DNA from: Metridium senile
Taxonomy: Eukaryota > Cnidaria > Anthozoa > Actiniaria > Metridiidae
Direction of reading: 5' to 3'
Assembly (NCBI GenBank): GCA_949775045.1
Contig: OX459104.1
Coordinates: forward strand, 17,180,431 to 17,244,430
Length of the DNA stretch: 64,000 nt
Both the position numbers and the translations under genes were made by a program. Under the pieces are notes generated by a model that searched no databases, was not told the origin of the DNA, and saw only the letters and a list, made by a program, of their open reading frames with translations. How positions within the stretch are numbered: the first letter of the stretch is position 1; the number at the start of each line of letters is the position of its first letter. Positions 38,415 to 48,630 of this stretch are shown one piece after another.

Positions 38415-39740
38415 TTAGAATAAGTTATCGATATCTTTATAATCAAGTACGAATTTTGCAAAGCAATGTTGACAAGGTGAAAGGGATTTCTGTTTATCCT
38501 GCGGTATTTGTTTCCAAAAATTAAATGTACGCCACCTAACCTGCATCATCTGGGTATTTGCAGAATCTAATGACCCTCCTTTAACTAGGACCATAGGGGC
38601 ATCGGCGGTAGCAAAGAATGGCGTATTTTTGTTGAATTCCACATCCTTGACACCAAAGTTTTTGGGCACAGGTAAATGGACAGTATCGCCCTCTAACAAC
38701 TGAAGTAAATCTCCCCAAGCAATCACAGAGGGATGCCAGCGGAAGTCGTTCAACACTACCACTTCAGCATCTTCAACACCAAGCCATGCAAATGTACCGG
38801 TAGCGGGGTTGGTGAAGGTTTTGTAGATGTTCTTTAAAGGAGATATGATAAAGGTTTTCCCCGTGTTAGCCGGACCGTATACATAAATGTTCCTATATTT
38901 CCCGCGTCCGTCCTTAAGCGCCTTGAAAATACCACTACAAAATGCTGACACAGACAACTCGTTCTGTGACATGAGTGTAAGTGCCATTTCAAGCCACTGG
39001 CCATTACAATCAGTTACACAGCTTGCCCCATATGCTTCATTGAGAATGTCGATGCGACTCATCTTAAGGCGTTGCATCTGCATTGGGGCTTCTACGAATT
39101 CCTTGGCCAACTCTAAGGCCTCATTCACCACTTTGGCACCTCTATTGGCAATGAATTGGGCTAGTTGTGTTTTTCCTTCATTCTTTTGAACTACAGCTAA
39201 ATTAACGAGTTCTAAACGTGTTTTGATGTTTTGTTCTTGTATGATTTGAACAACGTCAAATGTCGAATAGCGTTTTGCCTTTTTCTTATCGCCTTTATTT
39301 TTCGTAGATCTTTTTCTGTTGGCTGTTATAGCTTGCTCTGTTGAGGGTGGATCTGTTAAGATGGGATGATCTGCTGACTTGGCAAATTCTTTATCCTCCT
39401 TAATGACATACTGGTGGGCGCTGTAGTATGTGTTGTGATTACAACTGAAATTGACTCTAATGTCGTGATGATTCTGTATATACTGCCTAACCCTTGACCA
39501 CCTTGATCTCTTGTTCAGCTTCAATGCCATGTGGTAATGTGTTGAGTTCTCTGACTCGGAGGTTTCAGCATGGCTTTCTTTACAAACAACCCAATGATTC
39601 ACTTCAACTTGCGCCACTTGTTGGAATGCATTTGCAATAATCATCGCAAAAGTTTCCCTTGACGACACTTTATCTAAGTCTGCACGACTATACGTAATCA
39701 AATAGACAAGTGACTGATGCCGAGTGTTTGAAGAAGCCAT
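38415..39740 (-). CDS. Replication initiator (Rep): HUH endonuclease plus SF3 helicase, intact
   Basis: A 441-residue protein. Motif I-like YLITYS lies at residues 13-18. The metal-binding motif II is HYHMAL (H68, H70). Motif III is QYVIKED, with candidate catalytic Y111 and K114. After a basic linker (RKRSTKNKGDKKKAKR, residues 142-157) comes an SF3 helicase: Walker A GPANTGKT (289-296), Walker B VVVLND (D332), motif C-like FFATAD (375-380), and an arginine-rich VRWR (401-404). A CQHC pair ends the protein. This order is that of rolling-circle initiators of CRESS-DNA viruses, related plasmids and parvovirus-like elements: nick at a hairpin, covalent tyrosine link, unwind. No capsid gene is nearby. 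Start ATG at 39,738-39,740. Whether the nearest relatives are viral or host-resident is not decidable here. Confidence 0.85.
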   Translation of the reverse strand: MASSNTRHQSLVYLITYSRADLDKVSSRETFAMIIANAFQQVAQVEVNHWVVCKESHAETSESENSTHYHMALKLNKRSRWSRVRQYIQNHHDIRVNFSCNHNTYYSAHQYVIKEDKEFAKSADHPILTDPPSTEQAITANRKRSTKNKGDKKKAKRYSTFDVVQIIQEQNIKTRLELVNLAVVQKNEGKTQLAQFIANRGAKVVNEALELAKEFVEAPMQMQRLKMSRIDILNEAYGASCVTDCNGQWLEMALTLMSQNELSVSAFCSGIFKALKDGRGKYRNIYVYGPANTGKTFIISPLKNIYKTFTNPATGTFAWLGVEDAEVVVLNDFRWHPSVIAWGDLLQLLEGDTVHLPVPKNFGVKDVEFNKNTPFFATADAPMVLVKGGSLDSANTQMMQVRWRTFNFWKQIPQDKQKSLSPCQHCFAKFVLDYKDIDNLF

Positions 39741-40015
39741 TGTAATACTTACTTCAGGTCTGATTACATAAAATTGTAAGAATTTGGCGTCAAATTACAC
39801 TTTAATTATGCAAATACTTTGTAAAGCCATAATTTATTTTGGGCTTCCTGTGTTATCAATCAATTCAAAAATAAAAAAATAGCCACATATTATTATAAAT
39901 TTTTATTAATTAGTTATGTAAATCATGACGACATACAGTTTATTTAACATTCGTGGCATTTTTGGTACGATTTACTGCGGTTTTCATGACGATTTTCATA
40001 CAATCGATTTTAAGA

Positions 40016-40269
40016 CAATCATGGACATAAATATTGGGACACAGCAGGTTATTAGTGGTTTTTCACATATAATTGTTCATTTTTCATCATATCCTCCCCC
40101 TCCCCCCCTATCTCAATGTTGATTTGACCAAGGAATGCCTACCAATGACCCATGTAACTCATGAACGGTCAACATTGAATGGAGGGGGGAGGGGAGGGCT
40201 AAAAATGATGAAGGGTAACGTTTTTATTCGAATTGTTAATGTTGTCCCAAACAATATTGTCCGTGATTG
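40016..40269. repeat. Right 254-bp foldback end of the composite element
   Basis: Direct copy of 35,833-36,086 at an offset of 4,183 bp; I found no difference by eye. It lies 276 bp upstream of the Rep start codon. The C/G-tract hairpin makes it a candidate Rep nicking/origin site as well as a transposase end (inference). Confidence 0.85.
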
Positions 40270-40515
40270 TAGCTTGATATTTTTTCAATCATCCAATCAC
40301 GATCGAGAATATAAGCAATAGAATCTGTAGAAATGTTTGTTTGTTTGTTTGGTTTTTGCTTAAAAATGATTAAAATCATAACTGAGTGAACAAAAAACAT
40401 CAAGATTGAATAAGAAAAATGTCAGCCGGTGAAAAACCCATAAATAGTTAACTGTTATATTTCTTGTCAAATTTGTTTGGGTGGCCTCGGCTCAAGCAGT
40501 CGCCTGTAATCGGCA

Positions 40516-40705
40516 TTACTGCGGTTTTCGACCTTCTGCGAACTCAGACATTTCAACGTCTCGTTGTGAAATACGTTTTTAGCTGCCGTCAATCAAGGAT
40601 TTAAAAGGTACCGACTAATTAGTTTTGATTGACGGCAGCTAAAAACGTGTTTCACAATAAGCCAAGGGAATGTCTGAGTTCGCAGAAAGTGGAAAACCGC
40701 AGTAA
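40516..40705. repeat. Foldback element, about 190 bp
   Basis: Arms of about 80 bp, 'ttactgcggttttcgacctt' to 'gctgccgtcaatcaa' and the complement, with a short loop near 40,600. Non-coding. Confidence 0.8.
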
Positions 40706-40739
40706 GGAGTTTCTACTTTCTTAGTGAGTTCAATAAAAG

Positions 40740-41556
40740 TTCTAATTATGACTGAGGTGCTCTCAACACTAACGTCTTTTCAATAAACACCGTTATAAGT
40801 TCCTTGAAAATGCATTCAAAGTCTTTGGTCGTCCATTCTAGACCACCAACTTGACTTGACGAATAGGGATATGAGTGTTTAAGGCACAAGAAATAGTAGA
40901 CTGGAACATCTTAAGTTGATCTTCACATGTAGTATGATGATATAGAGGAGGCCAGTTCATAGTTTGCAGTGATGAAAATAAAGAACGTTTAGAGGATTCT
41001 TTACAAATACGTTTGTTGATGCGTGTAGTTGGTAAACGGATAGCTTGAGATGGCTTAGGCTGTAAAAGAACACTGGAATGATCTGACATGCCAACAGGAG
41101 GTAGAATCTGTGCTTCGTCGTAAAATGACGAAAGTGTGGAATAAGCTTGATCCAGTATATTATTGCCTCTTGTTGGTTTTTTGACCAGTTTCTTTAACTT
41201 AAACGACGACGTTAATCCTTCAGGTTTGAAATGATTGAAATCACCTAGGATAGTAATTGCAGCATTTGCCAGTGCATAGCTAGAGCTGTATCCAGACAAC
41301 GAAACAGATAGCTTCGGAGTTTAGCGTTGTCATTCTGAGGAGGATGATATACAGTGCCGAGAATGATAGAGCTTATCCCGCGAGGTAAACGATTTGGATT
41401 AATCAAGAACCACTGGCATTCAAAATCGAGATCGTTTAGATTAGTTAATTTAACGAAATCCAAATGAGACTTGATAAATGTGCAAAGTCCACCTCCACGT
41501 CTATCATCAGGTCTATCTCTCCTACGAGTGACAAAACCAGGGATGTTAATTAAAAC
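40740..41556 (-). pseudogene. Endonuclease fragment of a non-LTR retrotransposon
   Basis: The minus-strand frames 41,245-41,556 and 40,838-41,299 read as an APE-type endonuclease domain: RRGGGLCTFIKSHLDF, GTVYHPP, ILGDFNHF and the catalytic MSDHSSVLL. One frameshift lies between GTVYHPP and GDFN (overlap near 41,250-41,295). A further frame change follows the 40,838 stop. The RT domain is absent, so both ends of the element are missing. Confidence 0.8.
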
Positions 41557-41559
41557 CAG

Positions 41560-42290
41560 GGATGTTAATTAATTAATTTCATTCTAACTATGTACAGAAT
41601 CTTTTTCTTTTAAAATTTAGGATGAAATCAAATTACTCTATGTATTGCAAAGAAGACAGCACACTTGCAGTGCACAAAAAATGTAAGTGAATTCAATTCA
41701 GTATATTTGAAAACCCTCATTGACTATGACAGCTATTTGTAAAATCAATACAAATTATTATGCATTTCTGATAGACTGAGTCAAGCACTATATGTCTACA
41801 ATACTCTGAACTATTTACAACTTAGATAGTACTAAATGCTGTAAAATTATGCTAATGATATAATCATAATAATTGGTAAATATAATTAAATGCATTCAGT
41901 ACTATCTATGTTAAACATTTTAGTGTTTGTATTCTGATTTATCATTCTAGTTATTTATATATGTAAATACTATTGGTTTAATTTATGATTCATAATTAAT
42001 TCAATATATAATTCATTATTCAATTTATAATTCATAATTCAAATTATGATTCATAATTCAATCTATAATTCATTATTTAATTTATAATTTATAATCACAA
42101 TGCAATGTGAACAACAAAGTATGACACAGGAGGTAGATCAGACAAATCAGAGTGTGCATAATTATTTAATTTTCCTTTTGTGATTATTTATCCTACATGT
42201 ACATATTGTATTTATTATTCAATGAAAATACCTTTTACAGCAATCAATCAATGTTAATCTGGTTTATGCTTATATGTTTTGACATATAAC
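41560..42290. other. AT-rich, with degenerate 'attcataattcaattt' iterations
   Basis: No frame. Between 41,985 and 42,100 a short motif related to 'ataattcattattcaattt' recurs imperfectly about seven times. Confidence 0.5.
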
Positions 42291-42448
42291 TGAACTAGTC
42301 TTAGCTGATTTTACAGGGATTTTAAAAACCACAAAAATATAGTTCAATAATTCAATAATAAAAGTGTTAAAACACTTTTATTATTGAATTATTGAACTAT
42401 ATTTTTGTGGTTTTTAAAATCCCTGTAAAATCAGCTTAGACTAGTTCA
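42291..42448. repeat. Near-perfect 158-bp palindrome
   Basis: Arms of about 78 bp run from 'tgaactagtc' to 'ataaaagtgtt' and back with almost no loop and only a single-base difference near the tips. Transcribed, it would form a long hairpin RNA. Confidence 0.9.
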
Positions 42449-42458
42449 GTCACAATTA

Positions 42459-42776
42459 TACACCTATTTCAATAACCGTTGTCGCGGCTGCAGCTGTACA
42501 CTCCACACTCTAAAGCCTGCAAAGGATGTCGGTAATATAAACATAATGTGTGATTTATTACTCATTCAACAAAACAAATATTTATTTCATCGTCTACCAC
42601 TGCAACAACTTGTTATAGTCGTATAACACAAACACATACAATCAATATATGTTATACAAATCGACAAGTTCATTTTTTATTGAAGATATACCAACATCCT
42701 TTGCAGGCTTCAGAGAGTGGACTGTAGACTGATTGCGACAACGATTCTAGAAATAGGTATCCACCTATTCTATTGA
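42459..42776. mobile_element. 318-bp TIR element
   Basis: TIRs of about 80 bp contain 'cgttgtcgc' and 'aaagcctgcaaaggatgt'. Related elements start at 18,604 and 62,682. TA-rich flanks ('aattatacacct', 'aaataggtat') fit a TA-targeting family. Confidence 0.75.
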
Positions 42777-42898
42777 TACTGCTATAATGATGGAGATATT
42801 ACACTGACCTCATTAGCATTATGATGATGACAGACATTTATAATAAGTCATTTATATTAATCCTATACAACATTCCTTAGCTCTGCTGATATAAAAAG

Positions 42899-44985
42899 TC
42901 ATGCATGGTCTTCGTATGATTCAGCTGCAATTTTTAAGTAATATTTGACATAAAAATCTCGAAGTTTGTATATTCACTGTTCCCAGAAATTTGGGTCAAA
43001 AGAAATTCTCTGAATTACCATACTGTTTTGGTTGTAAACAACAAAGTCTGCCCACTCAGTCCCTGTTAAAGCTAACTGGGTTTGTACTTGATAGTAGTAT
43101 GGATAGTAGTGGGACTCGTGGGAGTTTTGGTTGTCCTACATCATTATATAGAAAAAAGCTTGGTTGCTGACAGCTCACTAGGAGATCTTCCTCTCTTTTA
43201 GAGTGTGGACATTTTACTTCACACAGTCCATAATGTGAGTCTACCATATAATCTGTAACTTTTCCATCTGGGGAACATCCCAACCAGTGGTTGTTAGGAT
43301 TAATGACCAGACCACTTTCACTGACACGTACAGGTCTTGCAATATTTCTCAGATATTTTGCATATTTTTCTCTTGCAATGCCTTCGTACATTTTTCCATA
43401 TTTCAATATTTGCTGGACAAAAACACTGAAAGGGGGTAGATTGTAAATACGTATTGCAAGATTCTCGTATTGAGCTTTTCGTATACATATGTCCCCAACA
43501 TGTGAAGCTGTGATCCTGGGTCTGCGTTGTTTTCTCCACAGTTCACTCTCTGCCTGGTCTCTGGTGGACTCTTCAAGTAAGTTAGCACCTTCATCTGTTA
43601 TCTTAAGTGTTTCAAATAACTGTACTTGTTCCTATGTCATGTTGTTCGTTTGTGTATCACAATATATATCCACATCATTGACAGGAAATGCTGGATAAAG
43701 TGCGATTTCGTCTTCTGGAGAAATTTCTTTCACTGCACTTAGATCACAATATACTTTGAAATCATCTTCTGTGAGTGATACCTGATAACTCAAAACTAAA
43801 CCAGTTGGACATGTCCCAAACTTGGTTCTGACATATTTGGTTGTTTCTGTTTCTGGTACTATAGTACAAGCAAAACCAATGTGTGGGTCAATGTCTTTCA
43901 AGTCATTTTTCAGTTTTTTCACAGCTACGTTATCACTTTGTCTATTGTTTGCTGACCTTGCTTTGTACAATGTAGATTCGATACCTACTCTCGTAGAAAG
44001 TTGATCCACTTTCATCTTCTTTACAGTTACATCCAAAATGGGTGTATTTCGTCCTGTTAATGAACGGGGTATGCCCCATTCCCTAGCTCTCGATGTGCAT
44101 GCAACCTCCTCTGGAATTCTAGCCAGTTGTACCAGTGAGTACTCTGCTAGTTCCATCAGCATTGTCATTATGTGATTACAATACCCTGATTTTCCCGATG
44201 GACACTGACAATTAGCATAAAGAACACTTCCCGACTCTTGACGTAAAGCAACACTGATCCAGTATATCGTCTTCGCTCTCTTACTTGCTTTGCAAGCACC
44301 TTTTACATAGCAAAAATTATTTTCAAACCCACAGTAAATTGTATCTGCATCTACAAAACGTTCATTTTTGAAGTGTGCGCCTCTAAAGGTTGTCTTTGCC
44401 ACTGAGTGGTCTCCTTTTCCTTCTTTTTAAGGTTTTCGTTGCCACTTTTGTTTCGATGTGCAATAATTTCTCTTTGGGTGAAAATAGGAAATTGTTCAAG
44501 TTCCTTTGTCCACACAAAATCGACTTTTAATCTTTCATAAACCCCTTGTAGATGTAAGCTAGCTTCAGTAGTAGTTGTTGTTGATGTAGATGGTATTTTC
44601 TTTAATTCTTTTAATTTTACCCATTTTTTATCCGTGGTTGGGTCAACTACCTTTGTGTGATTACCATTATCAACATATTTTTTTATTCTGAAAGCAAAAA
44701 TTGACAAATCATTGTTGGATATCATGCCTTCGAAATAATAATCATGTAAACTCCTCGCATTTTCATCATACTTACTTGCTTATAATATCTTTTTTTTAGT
44801 GTACACTTTTTCAAAGAATCCCCTCTACATTGCAGCCAGAATCTTAGCTCTCCGACACTGTATTTGTACAAGTTTTCTAAGTCTAACTTAGCTCCCACGA
44901 TGTCACTTTCTTCCAAAACTTCCAGTCCTTGTAGTAAATCCGCCATTTTGAAATACGATCGTACAAGTCTGAGCCTCGCTTTCAT
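42899..44985 (-). pseudogene. SWIM zinc finger plus YqaJ-type exonuclease gene, disrupted
   Basis: Exon 1 (44,776-44,985) encodes ADLLQGLEVLEESDIVGAKL and ends at donor 'gcaa|gtaagt'. An 88-nt region with acceptor 'tttttgctttcag' leads to exon 2 from 44,687. Exon 2 carries KKYVDNGNHTKVVDP, a SWIM finger (CQCPSGKSGYCNH), and a YqaJ/lambda-exonuclease-like nuclease with PDG and EVKCPHS, fitting the PD-(D/E)xK fold. Breaks: seven A at the exon 2 start give the wrong phase; a frameshift near 44,425; an in-frame TAG at 43,632; a frameshift near 43,115; an in-frame TGA at 42,974. Beyond that the frame stays open to 42,899. SWIM+YqaJ proteins are a known metazoan family of unclear role, possibly transposon-derived. 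Five lesions argue for a pseudogene, although homopolymer errors may account for one or two. Confidence 0.8.
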
Positions 44986-45035
44986 GTTTCAAGTGCTAAG
45001 TAACCGCGCGCGGCCCGCCATGTTTGAGTAACGTG
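44935..45035 (-). promoter_or_regulatory. Start region of the SWIM-YqaJ gene, TISU-like
   Basis: The second ATG (44,944-44,946, minus strand) sits in 'caaaatggcgga', close to the TISU consensus (SAASATGGCGGC), which combines start site and YY1-type initiator in short-5'UTR genes. A CpG-rich 'accgcgcgcggcccgcc' lies 60 bp upstream. This suggests initiation at the internal ATG rather than the one at 44,985. Confidence 0.45.
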
Positions 45036-45059
45036 TCAAAAATCAGGAATCCCGCACAA

Positions 45060-45990
45060 ATAAATTTTGTTTTTGTCTTATTTTCGCTTGATTTTCTTAG
45101 CATATGATACTACAAAACAAACAAAAAATAAGATACTGCCATAACGAATATAAATGCAAATAGCTAACTTTGTTAAAAAGCGAGTTTTACTTTAGATATG
45201 ACCGCAGTCTGAAAAGCTGAATTCAATGAAAAATCAGGAGGCCCTCGCTTTGTTTTGCTTTCCCTTGCTTTTTGGTTACTGTTCTTGACAACATTTTTAT
45301 TCCAAAATATGTTTTCCTCAATGAATTACAATTTCCCTAAACAAACGGACGAATATTACGAATTACCAAACTTTCAATTCGACTTTCTGAAAGATTTTAA
45401 AACGCAAGAAAAAAACACTTACTTTAGCATCAACAAGGCGATAACATGGCGATAACTTTTGACAAATGTAGGTTTTCACAATATTTTCCGTACATTACTG
45501 AAAAAGATAAATCGACCAAACAAGTAATATTAACTTCCAAGAGTATAGAGGCCAATGATTAACTTGCTATTAGACGAGTTTTTTTTTAAACAAGAGCAAT
45601 TTTTATCCTGCGACTCGGAAAAGTGATCCTTTTCTTTCGCTTTCAGTCGCTGTTTTCACGACTTCAACGGCAATTTTTCAATCAAAGACAACATTTTTAA
45701 TCATCAAATCACTTTTCCTGAGTCGTGGAACATAAGATAAACAGCCAGACAATCTCAAAACAGATATCAATGAGCTTTATTTTCAATGCACGGGTAGTTT
45801 GCAAACTTCAACCCTAAGTTTACACTAAAATGAATTACAAACATAAACCAGAAAAACAACTAATAGCTAATGGTTTGTGATTGAAAAACTCGCAGCTTTG
45901 AACATGTTCATTACAGTACTAGTTTCGATTCAGTGTATGTCTTCTACCTTTAGAAAGTAGAATTTAAAAGTTTGAGGTTTTTACTCATCC
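45060..45990. other. No recognisable gene
   Basis: AT-rich. A 48-codon ATG frame at 45,309 shows no family signature and is not called. Confidence 0.5.
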
Positions 45991-45991
45991 T

Positions 45992-46674
45992 CAAGCTACT
46001 TAAGGCCTGGGTCGGCAGTCAAATCCAGAAGAAAAATAAATTATCCACAGTTCCAAACCAACTCAACAGAAATGATTCAAATTTGCCACATAAATAGCCA
46101 TTGATAAAATAAAGGACCTTATATGGTAAGTTTGCTGTTTCGGTGGTCACGTGACCAGAGAGGTGAATTATTGTGACAAAATAGTTTTATTTTTTTCCGG
46201 TCGCGAGTTTTATCAAACACTTTAAATAAATACACCGAATGCACTTCAATACTGTGTCTCCACAAGGATCTACCTGGCGATCGTGACTATAGTTTTCTGT
46301 TAAGGAGATATTACAGGAAATAGGTCACGTGACCTAAGTTAATTTCCCTATTTCTCCAAATAACTCCACATCCCAAAAGTGAAAATCAGATCGCCAAGCA
46401 GACTTATATAGAGGGACCTCATTTTAAAATATTTAACTAAATATTTCCTTTCTATAAGTAAAACTCGGAGCCGGAAAGCGAAAAAACGTATTTCTGACGT
46501 TGTTGGTCACGTGACGACTATGTGTTGAAAAACTTACGTTGAGATCACAAACGTCACCAATATCTATCATTGTGCCAAGTTTGAGTATTTTCTTGCAGAT
46601 CTTTATGCCGTAACATGCAAAATTGATTTTATCGGATAACAGTTTAAAACCCAGGCCTTAAGTAGCTTGAGTCG
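45992..46674. mobile_element. 683-bp TIR element with three CACGTG palindromes
   Basis: Tips are 'ctcaagctacttaaggcc' plus 'tgggt' and the exact complement (about 23 bp). No transposase. Inside are three ggtcacgtgac palindromes at 46,145, 46,323 and 46,503. Confidence 0.75.
46145..46513. promoter_or_regulatory. Three GTCACGTGAC E-box/M-box-type sites
   Basis: 'ggtcacgtgacc' at 46,145-46,156 and 46,323-46,334, and 'ggtcacgtgacg' from 46,503, spaced 178 and 180 bp. TCACGTGA is bound by bHLH-Zip factors of the MiT/TFE and USF families in animals. Binding here is inference. Confidence 0.4.
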
Positions 46675-46793
46675 TTCTTTCTGATGAAAGTAAGCGAAAA
46701 CTTTACTAAAATAGATTTGTATTATTTTAGCCGTTTCTTAAAAACGTAACTGACATCGTTTTAACTGACATCGTTTAAAAGGAAAAAACATAC

Positions 46794-46923
46794 CTAACCA
46801 TGATTTGTAGCCATCAGTCGGCTTTTGAGAGGATTTTCTGGCGGTTAAACTTTCATAAAACCACATCTTCAGTTTGTATTTTCCTTCGTCGTTGCATTGT
46901 AGCTGAATCCATTGACTATCCAT
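46794..46923 (-). CDS. Candidate first exon of an unidentified gene
   Basis: The minus-strand ATG at 46,921-46,923 opens a 43-codon frame: MDSQWIQLQCNDEGKYKLKM, continuing to SSQKPTDGYKSWL, ending in a strong donor 'ttag|gtatgt' (GT at 46,792-46,793) in phase 1. Composition is protein-like. No family is recognised, and downstream exons are not identified; the next DNA is the TIR element. Confidence 0.45.
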
Positions 46924-47009
46924 TGCCGAATTTCACGTGTAAAGTCCTTAACTTCTTCATTGATAGCTTCAGTAAAGAACTCTGTTTAGATTTGTATATA
47001 TATGCTCCC

Positions 47010-48610
47010 TAACAGACTTGAATTGATCATCGCCGAAAAGCAAGTGCTTTATCACCACGAGGTTGATTGAAACGGTTCGAAACAGCGAATCGTATAAAGT
47101 GAAAGTGAAAGTAATTATTTAATAGAAGAGAGAATCAAACAACGCCTTAGAAGTATAATGCTTGTGGAAATTTGAGTATGTAATATCGACAAAAATATGA
47201 TATTACATAAAACTACCTTATTCATAATATATATACAAGAAACCCGTTTACAATATAATTAAATTCTACCCTGATACATACCTAAAAGTTCTCAATCTTC
47301 TTCAAATGTGTTTCAGGGTGTTCCGGCCGAGCAACATAGTTTGATCCCAGACAGAGATCGAGCTGTTTGCACAAACTCAATCTCTTTCAAAGTTGTTCAA
47401 AACTTGCTTAAAACAGGTCTATTTTTACCTTAAAAACTAACTTGAAACAGCTGGAAACATAGTACAACTTAAGGAAGTCAAAATGGACCAAATAACGGGT
47501 TAAAAGAGAAGCTTGTAGTAGCTAGGGCTTGTCTGAATGTTTGTGCAAGATAGCCGAGGGATAATGCTAATTTACATAGCGGAAGTAAGCATTGGTATTT
47601 TGATTGGTTTAAACGACAATGGTTTCGTGACATGTCTATGTAATGTTGATATCTATGAAGGAGAGGGGGAGGGGAGGTCGAGTAAATTTAATACAATTAA
47701 GGAAATTGTAACTGTGGAATAAGTTTAACCCATCGAATATCAATTGTCGAGGACACTTGTACAAAATAATATACTAGTCTACTAAATATATAATAAACTA
47801 TATACCTCTAAGGCTTTGATTGCCCCGTTTCGTGACAGTACCAGTATACACAAGCAGGACACAAGCAAATAAAACTCATTTTTAGCGTCGCTATTTGATA
47901 TTTCAAAAAAACAAAGACTACAGAGAAAACACTGAACATCAAGCAAATAAAACTCATTTTTAGCGTCGCTATTTGATATTTCAAAAAAAAACAAAGACTA
48001 CAGAGAAAACACTGAACATTTAGCTTAGAATCTCATACTTCATTATTTTAAAGCGCGCTGATTGGCTGAGAACGAAACCGGATGCGAGGGTATTTATCGT
48101 GGAATACCCTCTCATCCGGTTTCTGAATCGCATGGCAGGAAGGGCGGAACACGCGCGTCTGGTTTTTGAAGCTTAAATTGAAGAAATGAGATTATCCCTC
48201 CACTCATCGCTCCGCGGACTCCGCGATTCATGCGATATTGATTTCTCTCGTGGAATTCAACGTGGAATTCCCTCGTCCTCCAATGAATTTACCTATAGTA
48301 GCTAAGGTTTGTCTGTACCGTTTGTACAAGATGGAGGGATAATGCTAATTTGTATAGCGGAAGTAACAACAGTGGTTTCGTGACAGTTCTGTGTAACATA
48401 AAACGCTGATGTCACGCATTATATGACATTATTTGATTATATTATGACCGAGAGGGGGAGGGGAGGGGGAGTAATAATATCAGCAAATTAATACTGTGGA
48501 ATTTAACAGTTTAATCGATCGAATATCAATTGTCGAGGAAACTTGTACAATATAATTCTTATTCAATTATTGACTACAAACAATAGAAAAAATATAGAAA
48601 ACAACAGAAT
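47010..48610. repeat. Dispersed module, copy 2
   Basis: Shares its order of blocks with 51,440-52,760: 'cgaatcgtat', 'acatacctaaaagtt', 'cccagacagagatcgagctg', 'gggataatgctaattt', 'gattggtttaaacgacaatg', G-rich tract, and 'atcaattgtcgagga'. A 77-bp block (47,863-47,939) is tandemly doubled. Confidence 0.75.
48070..48125. repeat. Hairpin in a unique insert of the module
   Basis: 'gaaaccggatgcgagggtat' pairs with 'ataccctctcatccggtttc' around an 8-10 base loop. Next to it is 'ctgattggctgag', a CCAAT-box-like motif. The block 48,030-48,290 is absent from the other module copies. Confidence 0.6.
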
Positions 48611-48630
48611 TATCATAAAGTTATTATTAA

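Larger units (their letters stand above)
35833..40269. mobile_element. Composite DNA transposon: DD34E transposase plus HUH/SF3 Rep
   Basis: A 4,437-bp unit flanked by TA at 35,831-35,832 and 40,270-40,271. Both ends are the same 254-bp foldback sequence in direct orientation. Because each copy is itself inverted, the outermost tips are also inverted (caatcatggaca ... tgtccgtgattg). Inside are a plus-strand Tc1/mariner-type transposase and a minus-strand Rep initiator, convergent and 977 bp apart. Both frames are intact. TA duplication and DD34E agree with Tc1/mariner integration. The Rep is not part of ordinary Tc1/mariner elements. Alternatives: two solo MITEs that happened to flank a Rep, or a Rep-bearing element into which a mariner inserted. 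The outer TA pair and matching ends favour one unit. Confidence 0.8.

Noticed and set aside
35833..40269. Interpretation as an integrated ssDNA virus
   Set aside because: No capsid frame is present, and the TA-flanked ends with a DD34E transposase fit a transposon better. A viral origin of the Rep gene itself remains possible.
45309..45455. Plus-strand ATG frame of 48 codons
   Set aside because: Too short, no splice context, no recognised signature.
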